Both the position numbers and the translations under genes were made by a program. Below, one piece after another: positions 1-6,926 of a DNA stretch of 11,914 nucleotides (positions are counted from its first letter, which is position 1; each line of letters opens with the position of its first letter). The notes under the pieces were generated by a model. The model was not told the DNA's origin. It did not search any database and worked only from the letters and a program-made list of their open reading frames with translations. The stretch lies in NCBI GenBank assembly GCA_036517855.1, contig DATDSR010000055.1, forward strand, positions 1 through 11,914, read 5' to 3'. This DNA comes from DATDSR01 sp036517855 (GTDB lineage Bacteria > Patescibacteriota > Minisyncoccia > Phycocordibacterales > DATDSR01).

Positions 1-329
1 TTATCTTGGTCAATCTTTTGGAGGGAGGCACGTACTTTAGCAAATATGCGTTTATTTATTGCTTCTGCCAAGACGATAATTTTTTCGTTATTTGCCTCCG
101 GCAGTATCTCGCGCAGAGTTTGGATAAACTCACGCACGCGCAAGATGCCAGAGAGAGTTAGTTCGACTGCGTCGGCCACCGCCCCGGCCTCATCAACGTG
201 CAGTTTCTGCTCAAACACAATCGTACGCAACTCCTGCATCATATCTACCGAAGCAAGGGCTTGCTTCAAGTCCTCCGGCAAGGCCGCTTTTATCTTCGAG
301 ATTTCATTAGGTGTATATTTTTGTATCAT
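1..329 (-). CDS. Small helical protein, fifth gene of the VirB6-like operon (partial, 3' end off the left edge)
   Basis: I do not recognise a named family. The reading frame is open from an ATG at 329 to the left edge, giving 109 residues without a stop. It begins MIQKYTPNEISKIKAALPED. An upstream ATG at 340 runs into a stop after four codons, so 329 is the likely start. The protein looks all-helical, hydrophilic and cytoplasmic, with no signal peptide or membrane segment. It starts seven bases after the stop of the preceding gene, so it belongs to the same transcript. Its helices and hydrophobic spacing resemble the neighbouring 124-residue protein: a leucine-rich helix, a DE(A/F) turn, a helix ending L.L.G or LLVAG, then a helix with an EF or QF start. 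The two may be diverged paralogues. The role is unknown; a cytoplasmic partner of the membrane channel is an inference from position only. Confidence 0.75.
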   Translation of the reverse strand, partial: MIQKYTPNEISKIKAALPEDLKQALASVDMMQELRTIVFEQKLHVDEAGAVADAVELTLSGILRVREFIQTLREILPEANNEKIIVLAEAINKRIFAKVRASLQKIDQD

Positions 330-336
330 AAAAGTA

Positions 337-711
337 TCATTTACCTGCCCCTAAATCCTTAGTCACAAACTCCCGCCATTTGCTCGCGCCTGACGGTGGC
401 GGCTGTATTTGAACAATTTGCCCAACAGACAATATATCTTTTTCTACATCAGACATGATTTTGTTAGCCTCAATGGCATCACAAAACAATTCGCCAATCA
501 GAGATTCTTTAAATTGTACTTTGTTTCGTGCCCCAGCAACCAATAGGTCAAGCATATCAAGGAAAATAAAGAACTCATCCTCGTCAAATTCATAAGTCTC
601 GGCTATTTTGTAAGCTCTTTTAAGCAATTCGTCAGAGAACACTAAATCATGAAGCGGTTTGGATAGCACCGCGTACATCTTCTCAAAATCTTGTTGTGTA
701 AGTTTAGTCAT
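337..711 (-). CDS. Small helical protein, fourth gene of the VirB6-like operon
   Basis: A 124-residue protein with no family that I can name. It is predicted mostly alpha-helical up to about residue 95, acidic (for example YEFDEDEFF near residues 40-48), and has no signal peptide or membrane span. The last 25 residues are a proline- and glycine-containing tail (QIQPPPSGASKW) that is probably flexible. The ATG at 711 follows the stop of the VirB6-like gene by three bases and no Shine-Dalgarno sequence is visible, so translation is probably coupled. The downstream gene starts seven bases after its stop. Similar length, helical layout and position suggest it is a diverged relative of the next gene. 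Small conserved hypotheticals are found beside this membrane protein in other Parcubacteria, as I recall, but their function is unknown. Confidence 0.8.
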   Translation of the reverse strand: MTKLTQQDFEKMYAVLSKPLHDLVFSDELLKRAYKIAETYEFDEDEFFIFLDMLDLLVAGARNKVQFKESLIGELFCDAIEANKIMSDVEKDILSVGQIVQIQPPPSGASKWREFVTKDLGAGK

Positions 712-714
712 ATC

Positions 715-2769
715 TTATGGCGTTGGTGCTGCTCCTGCCGCCGTTCGGGCACGCGCTGCTGCTGCTGCATCATTGGCATTTATTAATTGACCTTCAAGCT
801 GGAAGATTTCTCGATCAACTTCTTGGATTCTTAATCTATCTGCGTGGCCAGCTGGTGGCATAACTCCACCTGGGGCAAGTGTCTCCCTTTCTGCCTGTAA
901 TGTTGCGACACGCGCTGTTAGTTGATCAACTCGTGCTTGTCGGGTCGTATCTTCTCGGTTAGACGTTCTCATGCGAGAGAGAGCCAAATAACTCGAAGCT
1001 GGGGCGAGTCGTGACCCCTGCGCTCTATGGAACGTAGCGCCAAGCGGACCAGTCGTAAGCGATCTCTGGTAACTCTCTTGGCGTGCCGTGGCCCTTGCTT
1101 TGTGTCTCGTTCTTGTGTCAGCGGCGATGGCGTCGTTGGTCATTCTGCTTGTTTCGAACGTTGCTTGTTCTGCTACAGTCATATCAACACCACCGGCATC
1201 CCTTCGCCGAGTATTTTCTCTTGCAACTACATCTGCCATGTGTCGAGTTCTGTACCCAGCAGGATCGGCTTGTGCCCGTAGTGTCTCTGCTTGTACCGCC
1301 ACATCATCAACTTGGCCGAGTTCTTTGTTGCGTGCTTCTTTGGCTTTAGCGCCAGCTTCTCTAGTATCATGCAAGCTCCCACCTTTTACTCCGAAGCCTA
1401 CGCCAGCCGCTCCCGCGCCAGCTCGCAAACCAAGGCGACCGACAACGCCACCGATTCCTTGGCGTTCGGCCAGAGCCCTCGTCACGCGATTATCACCAAC
1501 TGCTTGGCCTGCACGGCCCAAGGTGTTGCGGCCCATCCATGCGCCGCTTCTTTTGCTGTAGTCTTTGATTTTGCCTTCTCCCCAACTGGCAATCTTGCCA
1601 CCGGTTTCGCCTCCGTGCTTCTTGGCATATAAAAGCGCGGCGAAGAGCATAAAGATGATAATCAGGAACTTGATAGTTGTGCCCACCGCGTCGGCCGCCC
1701 AACCGACGCCCGTTGGGGCTGTGAAGTGGAGGGTGTCGGTTTTGTTAATCTCTGTTGCCATTTGCAAGGCGATGTAAAAGAGGATGAAAAATACTGGCGC
1801 AAAAAGGAGCTGACCCATCAGCGACTCCCACCACTCATGTGCGCTACCGGTGGACGAACCAAACATAGCGTAACTTAAAACCGGCCAAGGTGAGGTGACC
1901 ATTAGCCAAATGAGCGTGACCATGCGCACAAAGAACATAAGTGAAATAACCAAAAGTAACATGCACACCATGAAGATAAAAAACAGGCCGAAAAATGCAC
2001 TCAAGATCACTGACATCAGCGGTTGATTTACGAGTCCAGTAGATTGAGCCTTAACTTCCGCCTCGGTAGGCTCGCGAGTCGGGTCTTTTGGGTTAAATGC
2101 GGGCGGGGGCTTAATTAAACCAGCCGATTTTGTTGGGGTAACCGCATTCATAATACTGGCCGAGAGAGTGCCGTCCCCAGGCCCAGACTTACTGGCATTG
2201 TAGAAGACGAGGGTAAGTATGTTGGAACTATCAATGGCCATACGGACCCCAGCAAGACTAAAATTAATAAGAAGCGCGCATATCACGACTCGCACAACAG
2301 CCTTCATAGTCTGGCCCTCTTGGCCCAAGATGGTGCGGATGGCAAGGTAAAGCAGAACAAAGATAAAGAAAAGGTTACACACGTCGCGGATGATGCCCCA
2401 ACCAATCTTTACGAAGTCACTATTGCCCAAAACGCTGAACTGCACTATGGAAATGCTAATCAAAAAATCAAATATTGTGCCGAAAAAGGCTACAGCCTTG
2501 CCAAGCACTGCCAAGGCAATCTCATAGAATACAATCAAAAGCCTTTTGACTATGCACGAAGGTGTTAGGCTATCCCAGAATATCCCTTCGCAAGAGTCTG
2601 CGTTTTGCGCGGCAGCTAATGCATTCTGCTTTCTTAGAGTCTCCATAGCCTCGGTTGAGGTTACATCCGGTACTTCCCTCGCCAACGCCACCTGTGGCCC
2701 CACAAGCATCGGACTCACTACAGTGGTGAGAGTTAAGAAGAGGAAGAGAATTGGGAGGGCTTTACGCAT
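715..2769 (-). CDS. VirB6/TrbL-like polytopic membrane protein (type IV secretion-like)
   Basis: A 684-residue integral membrane protein. Residues 1-30 form a signal peptide ending in an AxA-like site (QVALA). Hydrophobic segments lie at about 75-110 (two spans), 128-148, 157-178, 252-302 (two spans), 320-337 and 366-382. Between 190 and 250 is a soluble, proline-rich loop (PPPAFNPKDP). Residues 385-684 are a long, hydrophilic, Arg/Ala/Gly-rich tail, probably cytoplasmic. In VirB6 and TrbL families this membrane core forms the inner-membrane part of a type IV secretion or conjugation channel. The assignment rests on topology and on recalled Parcubacterial relatives, not on a catalytic motif. 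The gene starts four bases after the preceding stop without a visible Shine-Dalgarno sequence. No VirB4 or VirD4 ATPase is in the window, so whether it drives DNA transfer, protein export or pilus function cannot be decided here. Confidence 0.75.
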   Translation of the reverse strand: MRKALPILFLFLTLTTVVSPMLVGPQVALAREVPDVTSTEAMETLRKQNALAAAQNADSCEGIFWDSLTPSCIVKRLLIVFYEIALAVLGKAVAFFGTIFDFLISISIVQFSVLGNSDFVKIGWGIIRDVCNLFFIFVLLYLAIRTILGQEGQTMKAVVRVVICALLINFSLAGVRMAIDSSNILTLVFYNASKSGPGDGTLSASIMNAVTPTKSAGLIKPPPAFNPKDPTREPTEAEVKAQSTGLVNQPLMSVILSAFFGLFFIFMVCMLLLVISLMFFVRMVTLIWLMVTSPWPVLSYAMFGSSTGSAHEWWESLMGQLLFAPVFFILFYIALQMATEINKTDTLHFTAPTGVGWAADAVGTTIKFLIIIFMLFAALLYAKKHGGETGGKIASWGEGKIKDYSKRSGAWMGRNTLGRAGQAVGDNRVTRALAERQGIGGVVGRLGLRAGAGAAGVGFGVKGGSLHDTREAGAKAKEARNKELGQVDDVAVQAETLRAQADPAGYRTRHMADVVARENTRRRDAGGVDMTVAEQATFETSRMTNDAIAADTRTRHKARATARQESYQRSLTTGPLGATFHRAQGSRLAPASSYLALSRMRTSNREDTTRQARVDQLTARVATLQAERETLAPGGVMPPAGHADRLRIQEVDREIFQLEGQLINANDAAAAARARTAAGAAPTP

Positions 2770-2773
2770 GGGG

Positions 2774-4837
2774 TTATGGGGCGCTGTTTTCTAACACTAT
2801 TTCTATTTTGTTGAACTTCCAACCTATCGGGGCGGCCTCCGGGCCTTCGGGATTACCCTCTTGGCCGAATTCGAAGAAGGCTCCTCCGCCGAAGTTTATG
2901 AAGGGTACTGTATTTTTGATGGTCGCGGTCTTGGAAACGTTGTTGCCCGTTAGAGTTACTCTTGCGGTACCCCCGCCCATGGCGTTACCGTTAAACTCAT
3001 AATGCACATGGAAACTACCCGAGAAGTTACCCCCTGCGTCCGCCTTCTCATCCCCGCCGATTTTGGAGGTTAGTTTGAGCTTTTGCTCGCTTGGTCCTAC
3101 CAGCACCACGTCGGCCATTTGGTCCCAACACCACCTCTTGTCGCCACGCAAGGACCAAAAGATGGCGTGGTAGCATCGCCCACCGAAGCTTGCAGCGCAC
3201 TCCGAGTTCCATTGGCCCATCTTTACATCCAAATCAACGGTAATGTGATCGTAACTTTTACCTTTGACTTTGGCTGGCAAGTTTATGCGCAGATTGGGTT
3301 TTGCTTCAGTGGCAGTAAAGCCGTCGTCATTAATTTGTATCCTCTCGCCTTTGGGGCCCTTCTCGTCGGTGGATGAGTCGTGGAAGCCAAATGGACAGTA
3401 GGCTCCACCCTCTTCCGTGGCCTCACCTATTAATATGTCTAGGTCGGCTTTTATCTTGTCACACTTGGCTTGCCGTCTCGCTATGGCGGCCGGGTTTGAG
3501 TACTCCTCGCGATATGTGCCGTCGTCATTTGGCACAAGGATGGTATGGCCCTCTTTCAGTTGCGCAAGGTCAATCAGGCAGGCCTCTAGCTCTTTGGCCT
3601 TTTTCTCAATTTCCTCGGCCTTCGCCTTAGCCGCCGCCGCATCAGCCGCAGCCTTAGCCGCCGCCGCATCAGCTTCGGCCTTTTTTTGTTCGGCCTCCTC
3701 GTTCAACCTGTCGGCTTCCTCACCTAGTTCGTCCATTACCGATGTCTGACCCGGCTCTGGGTTACTTGAGCCAAAGAGACCACCTATCCCTTGCAGTGCA
3801 CTATTGAGCAATTGGCTTAAGAGCGCAGCTACAAGCTCATCCACTTCGTCGGCTTTCACCAGGTTCTCGTGGCCACTGCCCAAGACCTTATTCATTTGGG
3901 TCGAGATAACTTGGCCGGGTGTGACGATCTTGTCGGGCCCGCGCTTGTAGCACACCGTGGGGTCTGGTTGTGCCACGGATCTGTCGACTGTTGAGGGGAA
4001 GGTATCAAAGTGAGGGCTTCCATCGAGGGGGCTATTGGCCGCGTAAGCCGCCTGCTCCTCTGCTGTGTCTAAACATTCCCCCTGTACCTTTTGCGAGAGG
4101 AAGCCCGAACCGAAGGCAAGTTGCTTGTTTTGATCGTCCACCGCTTCGGCGATGCGCTTGCCCACCTCGTTATTGATGATAAAGTAGGCTCCGTAACGAT
4201 TGTTGACGGGGTTTGTGGTGAGCTCAAGCCAAGCCGGCCAACCACCTTGGGTAAAGTCATCCTCAAAGGCCTCCAAGGTTTGCCCAGCTTCAGCAAGTAC
4301 CCCATCAATAGTGCAGGCCGAGTGTTGTGTAAACGAGCCACCTTTGGCCGCCGCGATTCTAATACGGAAGGCGTCGTGTATCTCTTGTGAAAATGGTCCA
4401 CAGATGAAGGTGCTTAGGCCCTTGGTCCTCATGTCAGATTGCTCAATATCCGCGAGCACCTCGCTGAAGACACGGTCGCCAACATCTTTTGTAGCCTGCT
4501 TATAGTTTTGGATAAACGAAGGCTTATTTTGGAAGCCGCTATTGACCCACCGAGTCATAGACGTAATGACGGTGGAGATAGCGGCCGCGATAAGCATATT
4601 GACTATGCCATCGGAGACTGTCTCCTTAACGTTCTGGGATTTACTTTCGCTAGGCACCGAGAGTGGTGTACTAACGGCCGTGACTATCGCAAGAGCCGCA
4701 ATCACCCCGCCGGCTATGGCTATTTGCTTGGCTTGAGCCTCTGCCTTTTTCGGCAATGTGAGTGGATAAATTATTGAAACAAGCATCATGCTTGTGAGCA
4801 GTGAGGCGGTCAGACGTTTGTAAATGCTGGTGCTCAT
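2774..4837 (-). CDS. Exported/membrane-anchored protein with coiled coil and C-terminal beta-sandwich-like domain
   Basis: A 687-residue protein of a type I recall as a conserved hypothetical beside VirB6-like genes in Parcubacteria. Residues 10-26 resemble a signal peptide, with a likely cut near AEAQA (35), and 38-57 and 78-94 are further hydrophobic stretches. Residues 95-350 form the conserved part, with the marks RWVNSGF (96), FICGPFS (144), CTIDG (175), DFTQGGWPAWLELT (194), GFLS (245) and ITPGQVIS-like VTPGQVIS (305). Residues 367-420 are an Ala/Lys/Glu coiled coil containing a nine-residue tandem repeat. From about 480 to the end the sequence is rich in beta strands, Gly and aromatics (HAIFWSLRG, INFGGGAFFEFG), suggesting a lectin- or jelly-roll-like domain that may bind a ligand outside the cell. 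Several cysteines suggest disulfides. The start is four bases after the previous stop. Function is unknown; a surface or periplasm-exposed part of the channel is an inference. Confidence 0.7.
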   Translation of the reverse strand: MSTSIYKRLTASLLTSMMLVSIIYPLTLPKKAEAQAKQIAIAGGVIAALAIVTAVSTPLSVPSESKSQNVKETVSDGIVNMLIAAAISTVITSMTRWVNSGFQNKPSFIQNYKQATKDVGDRVFSEVLADIEQSDMRTKGLSTFICGPFSQEIHDAFRIRIAAAKGGSFTQHSACTIDGVLAEAGQTLEAFEDDFTQGGWPAWLELTTNPVNNRYGAYFIINNEVGKRIAEAVDDQNKQLAFGSGFLSQKVQGECLDTAEEQAAYAANSPLDGSPHFDTFPSTVDRSVAQPDPTVCYKRGPDKIVTPGQVISTQMNKVLGSGHENLVKADEVDELVAALLSQLLNSALQGIGGLFGSSNPEPGQTSVMDELGEEADRLNEEAEQKKAEADAAAAKAAADAAAAKAKAEEIEKKAKELEACLIDLAQLKEGHTILVPNDDGTYREEYSNPAAIARRQAKCDKIKADLDILIGEATEEGGAYCPFGFHDSSTDEKGPKGERIQINDDGFTATEAKPNLRINLPAKVKGKSYDHITVDLDVKMGQWNSECAASFGGRCYHAIFWSLRGDKRWCWDQMADVVLVGPSEQKLKLTSKIGGDEKADAGGNFSGSFHVHYEFNGNAMGGGTARVTLTGNNVSKTATIKNTVPFINFGGGAFFEFGQEGNPEGPEAAPIGWKFNKIEIVLENSAP
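3624..3677. repeat. 27-bp tandem duplication encoding coiled-coil residues
   Basis: Two adjacent 27-bp units (3624-3650 and 3651-3677) differ only near their ends. On the minus strand they encode two nine-residue units of the type ADAAAAKAx inside the coiled coil of the 687-residue protein. The unit length is a multiple of three, so copy-number change would keep the frame and only alter coiled-coil length. Confidence 0.8.
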
Positions 4838-4841
4838 AGCT

Positions 4842-5825
4842 TTATTGAATGAAGAAGCTAGCTGGCTCGTCTCTGCTAATGCTTATCTCTCCCTTCGTGA
4901 TAGGTGCGAAGAGGGTCGGGGCAATCTTGGTGGTGAGGTCGGTGTAGGCGCTCCGGTAAGCGTTCATACCAATCAAGGCTAATATCGGGTCGCCACCACC
5001 CATAGTCTCCAAACCCCAACCGGCCTGGGCGAAGTCGTTGGCGAAAGCTAGGTGATAGGCGGCCAGTCTCTCGGGCACGGAGAGGGCGATCATCTTCGTA
5101 GCCGCTTGGCTAAACTTGACCCCGATTTTTTTGAGAGCAACCATGTCATTTAAATTGTTGCTTGTCATAACCGATTGCATTATCACCGCCTCGTCAATAC
5201 TCCCGGGTGAGGCGTTTTGCAGGATGGTGGCCAAGGCGTTGAAGTAGTCGAGCAGACTCTCGTCTGTTGTTGGTCGGACTTTTAAACTCGAGAGCGCAAA
5301 TACTTTTGGGCTCGGGAGTGCCTTGGCTGTGTCAGCTACGAGATTGCTTACAAGCGAGGCCTTCTCGGCATCCGATAACGGTTGGCCGGCACTTGAGAGC
5401 AAGTAATTGCTGGTTAAGTTTAGAGCCAGCTTTTCGGTGGGTGTGCTCCCTAGTTTCGGATCGTATTCGTAAGCGTAGGCTTTGGTGGTGCCATCTGTAC
5501 CTGGTGTTGGCGACGTTACTGGCAACATTTTATCGCTCGGTCCCGCTTTGGCCGGGTCGCGCCGAGTTGCCACCTCTTGGCCGTCGCTTGTGCCGTCCTC
5601 GTCGGTGTCGGCCACCTGCGGGTCGGTATTCCAAAGCGCTTCCTCCCAGTCTTTGAGGCCATCACCATCAGAATCCTTGTCGGGCAATGTGGTTGGAACC
5701 GCTAGTGTAGTTATGGAGCCCGACTCGTCAGATTTTTTAGAACCAAGAAAAAAATAGCTTGCTCCAAGCATCGCCAAAATACCGATAGCCACTCCTATCT
5801 TGCCTCTCTTGCCTACCTTTCGCAT
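4842..5825 (-). CDS. Membrane-anchored protein with thrombospondin-3/EF-hand-like calcium-binding loops
   Basis: First gene of the minus-strand operon. The frame also allows a TTG at 5834 and an ATG at 5831; I prefer the ATG at 5825 (MRKVGKRGK, 327 residues). Positions here use that start. A positively charged N-terminus is followed by one transmembrane helix (about 10-27) and a long exported part. At about 49-63 lies DKDSDGDGLKDWEE and at about 73-84 DTDEDGTSDGQE. Both match the DxDxDGxxD pattern of thrombospondin type-3 and dockerin-like calcium loops. A Pro/Thr/Gly-rich linker (about 95-115) leads to a C-terminal helical domain of about 200 residues with no motif I can name. Single-pass proteins with such loops occur next to VirB6-like genes in Parcubacteria, as I recall. 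A structural or adhesive role at the envelope is an inference. Its stop is four bases before the next gene. Confidence 0.7.
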   Translation of the reverse strand: MRKVGKRGKIGVAIGILAMLGASYFFLGSKKSDESGSITTLAVPTTLPDKDSDGDGLKDWEEALWNTDPQVADTDEDGTSDGQEVATRRDPAKAGPSDKMLPVTSPTPGTDGTTKAYAYEYDPKLGSTPTEKLALNLTSNYLLSSAGQPLSDAEKASLVSNLVADTAKALPSPKVFALSSLKVRPTTDESLLDYFNALATILQNASPGSIDEAVIMQSVMTSNNLNDMVALKKIGVKFSQAATKMIALSVPERLAAYHLAFANDFAQAGWGLETMGGGDPILALIGMNAYRSAYTDLTTKIAPTLFAPITKGEISISRDEPASFFIQ

Positions 5826-5834
5826 TACCATCAA

Positions 5835-5840
5835 AGTGTA
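5835..5840 (-). promoter_or_regulatory. Possible -10 element of the VirB6-like operon promoter
   Basis: On the minus strand the hexamer TACACT, preceded by TGA, lies nine bases before the ATG at 5825 and three before the alternative ATG at 5831. The sequence 17 bases upstream (TGGGAA) is a poor -35. It sits in the only sizeable gap of the region, between divergent gene sets (5826-5915), so some promoter is expected here. The mRNA would have a very short leader or none. Confidence 0.35.
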
Positions 5841-5900
5841 TCACTTTTAGGCCCCGTTTCCCCACCCCGTGTTTATTTTGTGTGGATAATATCCCAATCC

Positions 5901-5909
5901 TGCTATACT
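5901..5909 (+). promoter_or_regulatory. Extended -10 promoter of the peptidoglycan-binding protein gene
   Basis: TGCTATACT is an extended -10 element (TGn plus TATACT at 5904-5909). No good -35 is present: TGTGGA lies at the 17-base spacing. Exactly six bases separate the hexamer from the ATG at 5916, so transcription should begin at or next to the start codon, giving a leaderless mRNA. The same geometry recurs at two other genes in the window. Confidence 0.6.
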
Positions 5910-5915
5910 AATTAT

Positions 5916-6539
5916 ATGAAGCATCTAGTCACCCTACTTTTGTTGCTTGCAATACCCGCGGGTGCTCAAGCTGTTAGTTTCGAGCGCAATCTCAAACTTG
6001 GCGACAGGGGCGAAGATGTTGTGGCTTTACAGAGACTTCTTAACGTTGTGCCGACCAGTGGCTACTTCGGGGTGCTTACACTTGGAGCGGTAATCAAATA
6101 CCAAGAGTCGCACAAGGCCGAGATACTTACGCCAAGCGGTCTTAGATACGGCACGGGCTATGTGGGACCTAGCACGCGAGCGTTTTTGAATCAGCCAGCC
6201 GATAGGCCAAGTTACGTAGCGTCTGCTAATACCCCGTCGCAAACTAGCGAGCCTATGCCATACTTTATCGCTGGCCCGACAATGCTCTATGTCTGGAATT
6301 TTGACATATACACCGCTACTACGGGCGCGAGCGTTTTGGCCACCACAGTGCGGCCACTCACAAACAAATCAGTCTCGGCCATTGTGCATTGGGGCAACGT
6401 AGCCACAAGCTCGGCTACTGTCTCTGGTAGCAAAATTAATTTTGCCGTGCCCCCTATCGCCTCGGGGACGTATCAAGTCACTTTTGAAACCAACGATTTC
6501 CGCACCAGCAACCCTGTTACCTTTACTGTCCAAAACTAA
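5916..6539 (+). CDS. Secreted protein with peptidoglycan-binding (PG_binding_1-like) domain
   Basis: A 207-residue protein. The frame extends upstream to 5880, but that region holds the promoter, so I chose the ATG at 5916 (MKHLVTLLLLLAIPAGAQAV). Residues 1-19 are a clear signal peptide with cleavage after AQA. Residues 25-90 match the peptidoglycan-binding type 1 fold: LKLGDRGEDVVALQRLLN, then GYFGVLTLGAVIKYQ, where the G(Y/F)FG...T..A...YQ pattern is diagnostic. The C-terminal part (about 120-207) is rich in Thr, Ser and Val strands and looks like an immunoglobulin-like or IPT-like beta domain. Such proteins are exported and attach to the cell wall. The gene is divergent from the VirB6-like operon, and its TAA is directly followed by the ATG of the next gene, so the two are probably co-translated. 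Confidence 0.85.
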   Translation: MKHLVTLLLLLAIPAGAQAVSFERNLKLGDRGEDVVALQRLLNVVPTSGYFGVLTLGAVIKYQESHKAEILTPSGLRYGTGYVGPSTRAFLNQPADRPSYVASANTPSQTSEPMPYFIAGPTMLYVWNFDIYTATTGASVLATTVRPLTNKSVSAIVHWGNVATSSATVSGSKINFAVPPIASGTYQVTFETNDFRTSNPVTFTVQN

Positions 6540-6926
6540 ATGTCAAAAAATAATCGCCAACTTGTCGCTCTTGCTTTGCTGGTGTTAATTTTGACCGGCC
6601 TCTCGCCACACGTCATTGTTGCTCAAACCCCGTTTAACTTTGGCGGGCGGATTGCATACGTTGATTACCTTTCGTGTACTTGTACCGGAGTGGTACTCAC
6701 CGTGAGCAGTCCGCCCAAAGGCATGAGCAACCTTCTATACTTTTGGGGCTTATCCGGCCTCTATAGCTACTATGATATTTGGCACTCTGGGCCGTCAGTA
6801 AAGGGCACCTATGTTCCCGCCGCGGGTGTGTGCCTTAACCCCTGCACTACCGGTTGTTGTTACAACGGGCAGAAAAGCTTAATTTCCCCCTGGCCGCTTG
6901 GTATCGGCACGTCAGCCGGTATTTAG
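6540..6926 (+). CDS. Small exported cysteine-rich protein of unknown function
   Basis: A 128-residue protein whose ATG immediately follows the TAA of the preceding gene, with no gap and no Shine-Dalgarno sequence, which points to translational coupling. Residues 1-28 form a signal peptide (hydrophobic core ALALLVLILTGL, cut near VIVAQ). The mature part starts with NFGGRIAYV and has six cysteines: a CTC pair near 46-48, then C97, C101 and a CC pair near 105-106, enough for three disulfides. It ends with a GTSAG tail. I recall similar FGG(R/K)I...C(T/N)C(S/T)G proteins in many Parcubacteria, all uncharacterised. Genomic pairing with a peptidoglycan-binding protein suggests a cell-surface role, which is an inference. 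The last 15 bases overlap the 3' end of the convergent ksgA gene. Confidence 0.75.
   Translation: MSKNNRQLVALALLVLILTGLSPHVIVAQTPFNFGGRIAYVDYLSCTCTGVVLTVSSPPKGMSNLLYFWGLSGLYSYYDIWHSGPSVKGTYVPAAGVCLNPCTTGCCYNGQKSLISPWPLGIGTSAGI

Noticed and set aside
46..354. Plus-strand open frame of 102 codons
   Set aside because: It lies opposite the minus-strand small helical gene, which continues the operon and has better protein character.
4069..4777. Several overlapping open frames of about 100 codons on both strands
   Set aside because: They are shadows of the 687-residue gene; their products are low-complexity or lack any protein-like pattern.
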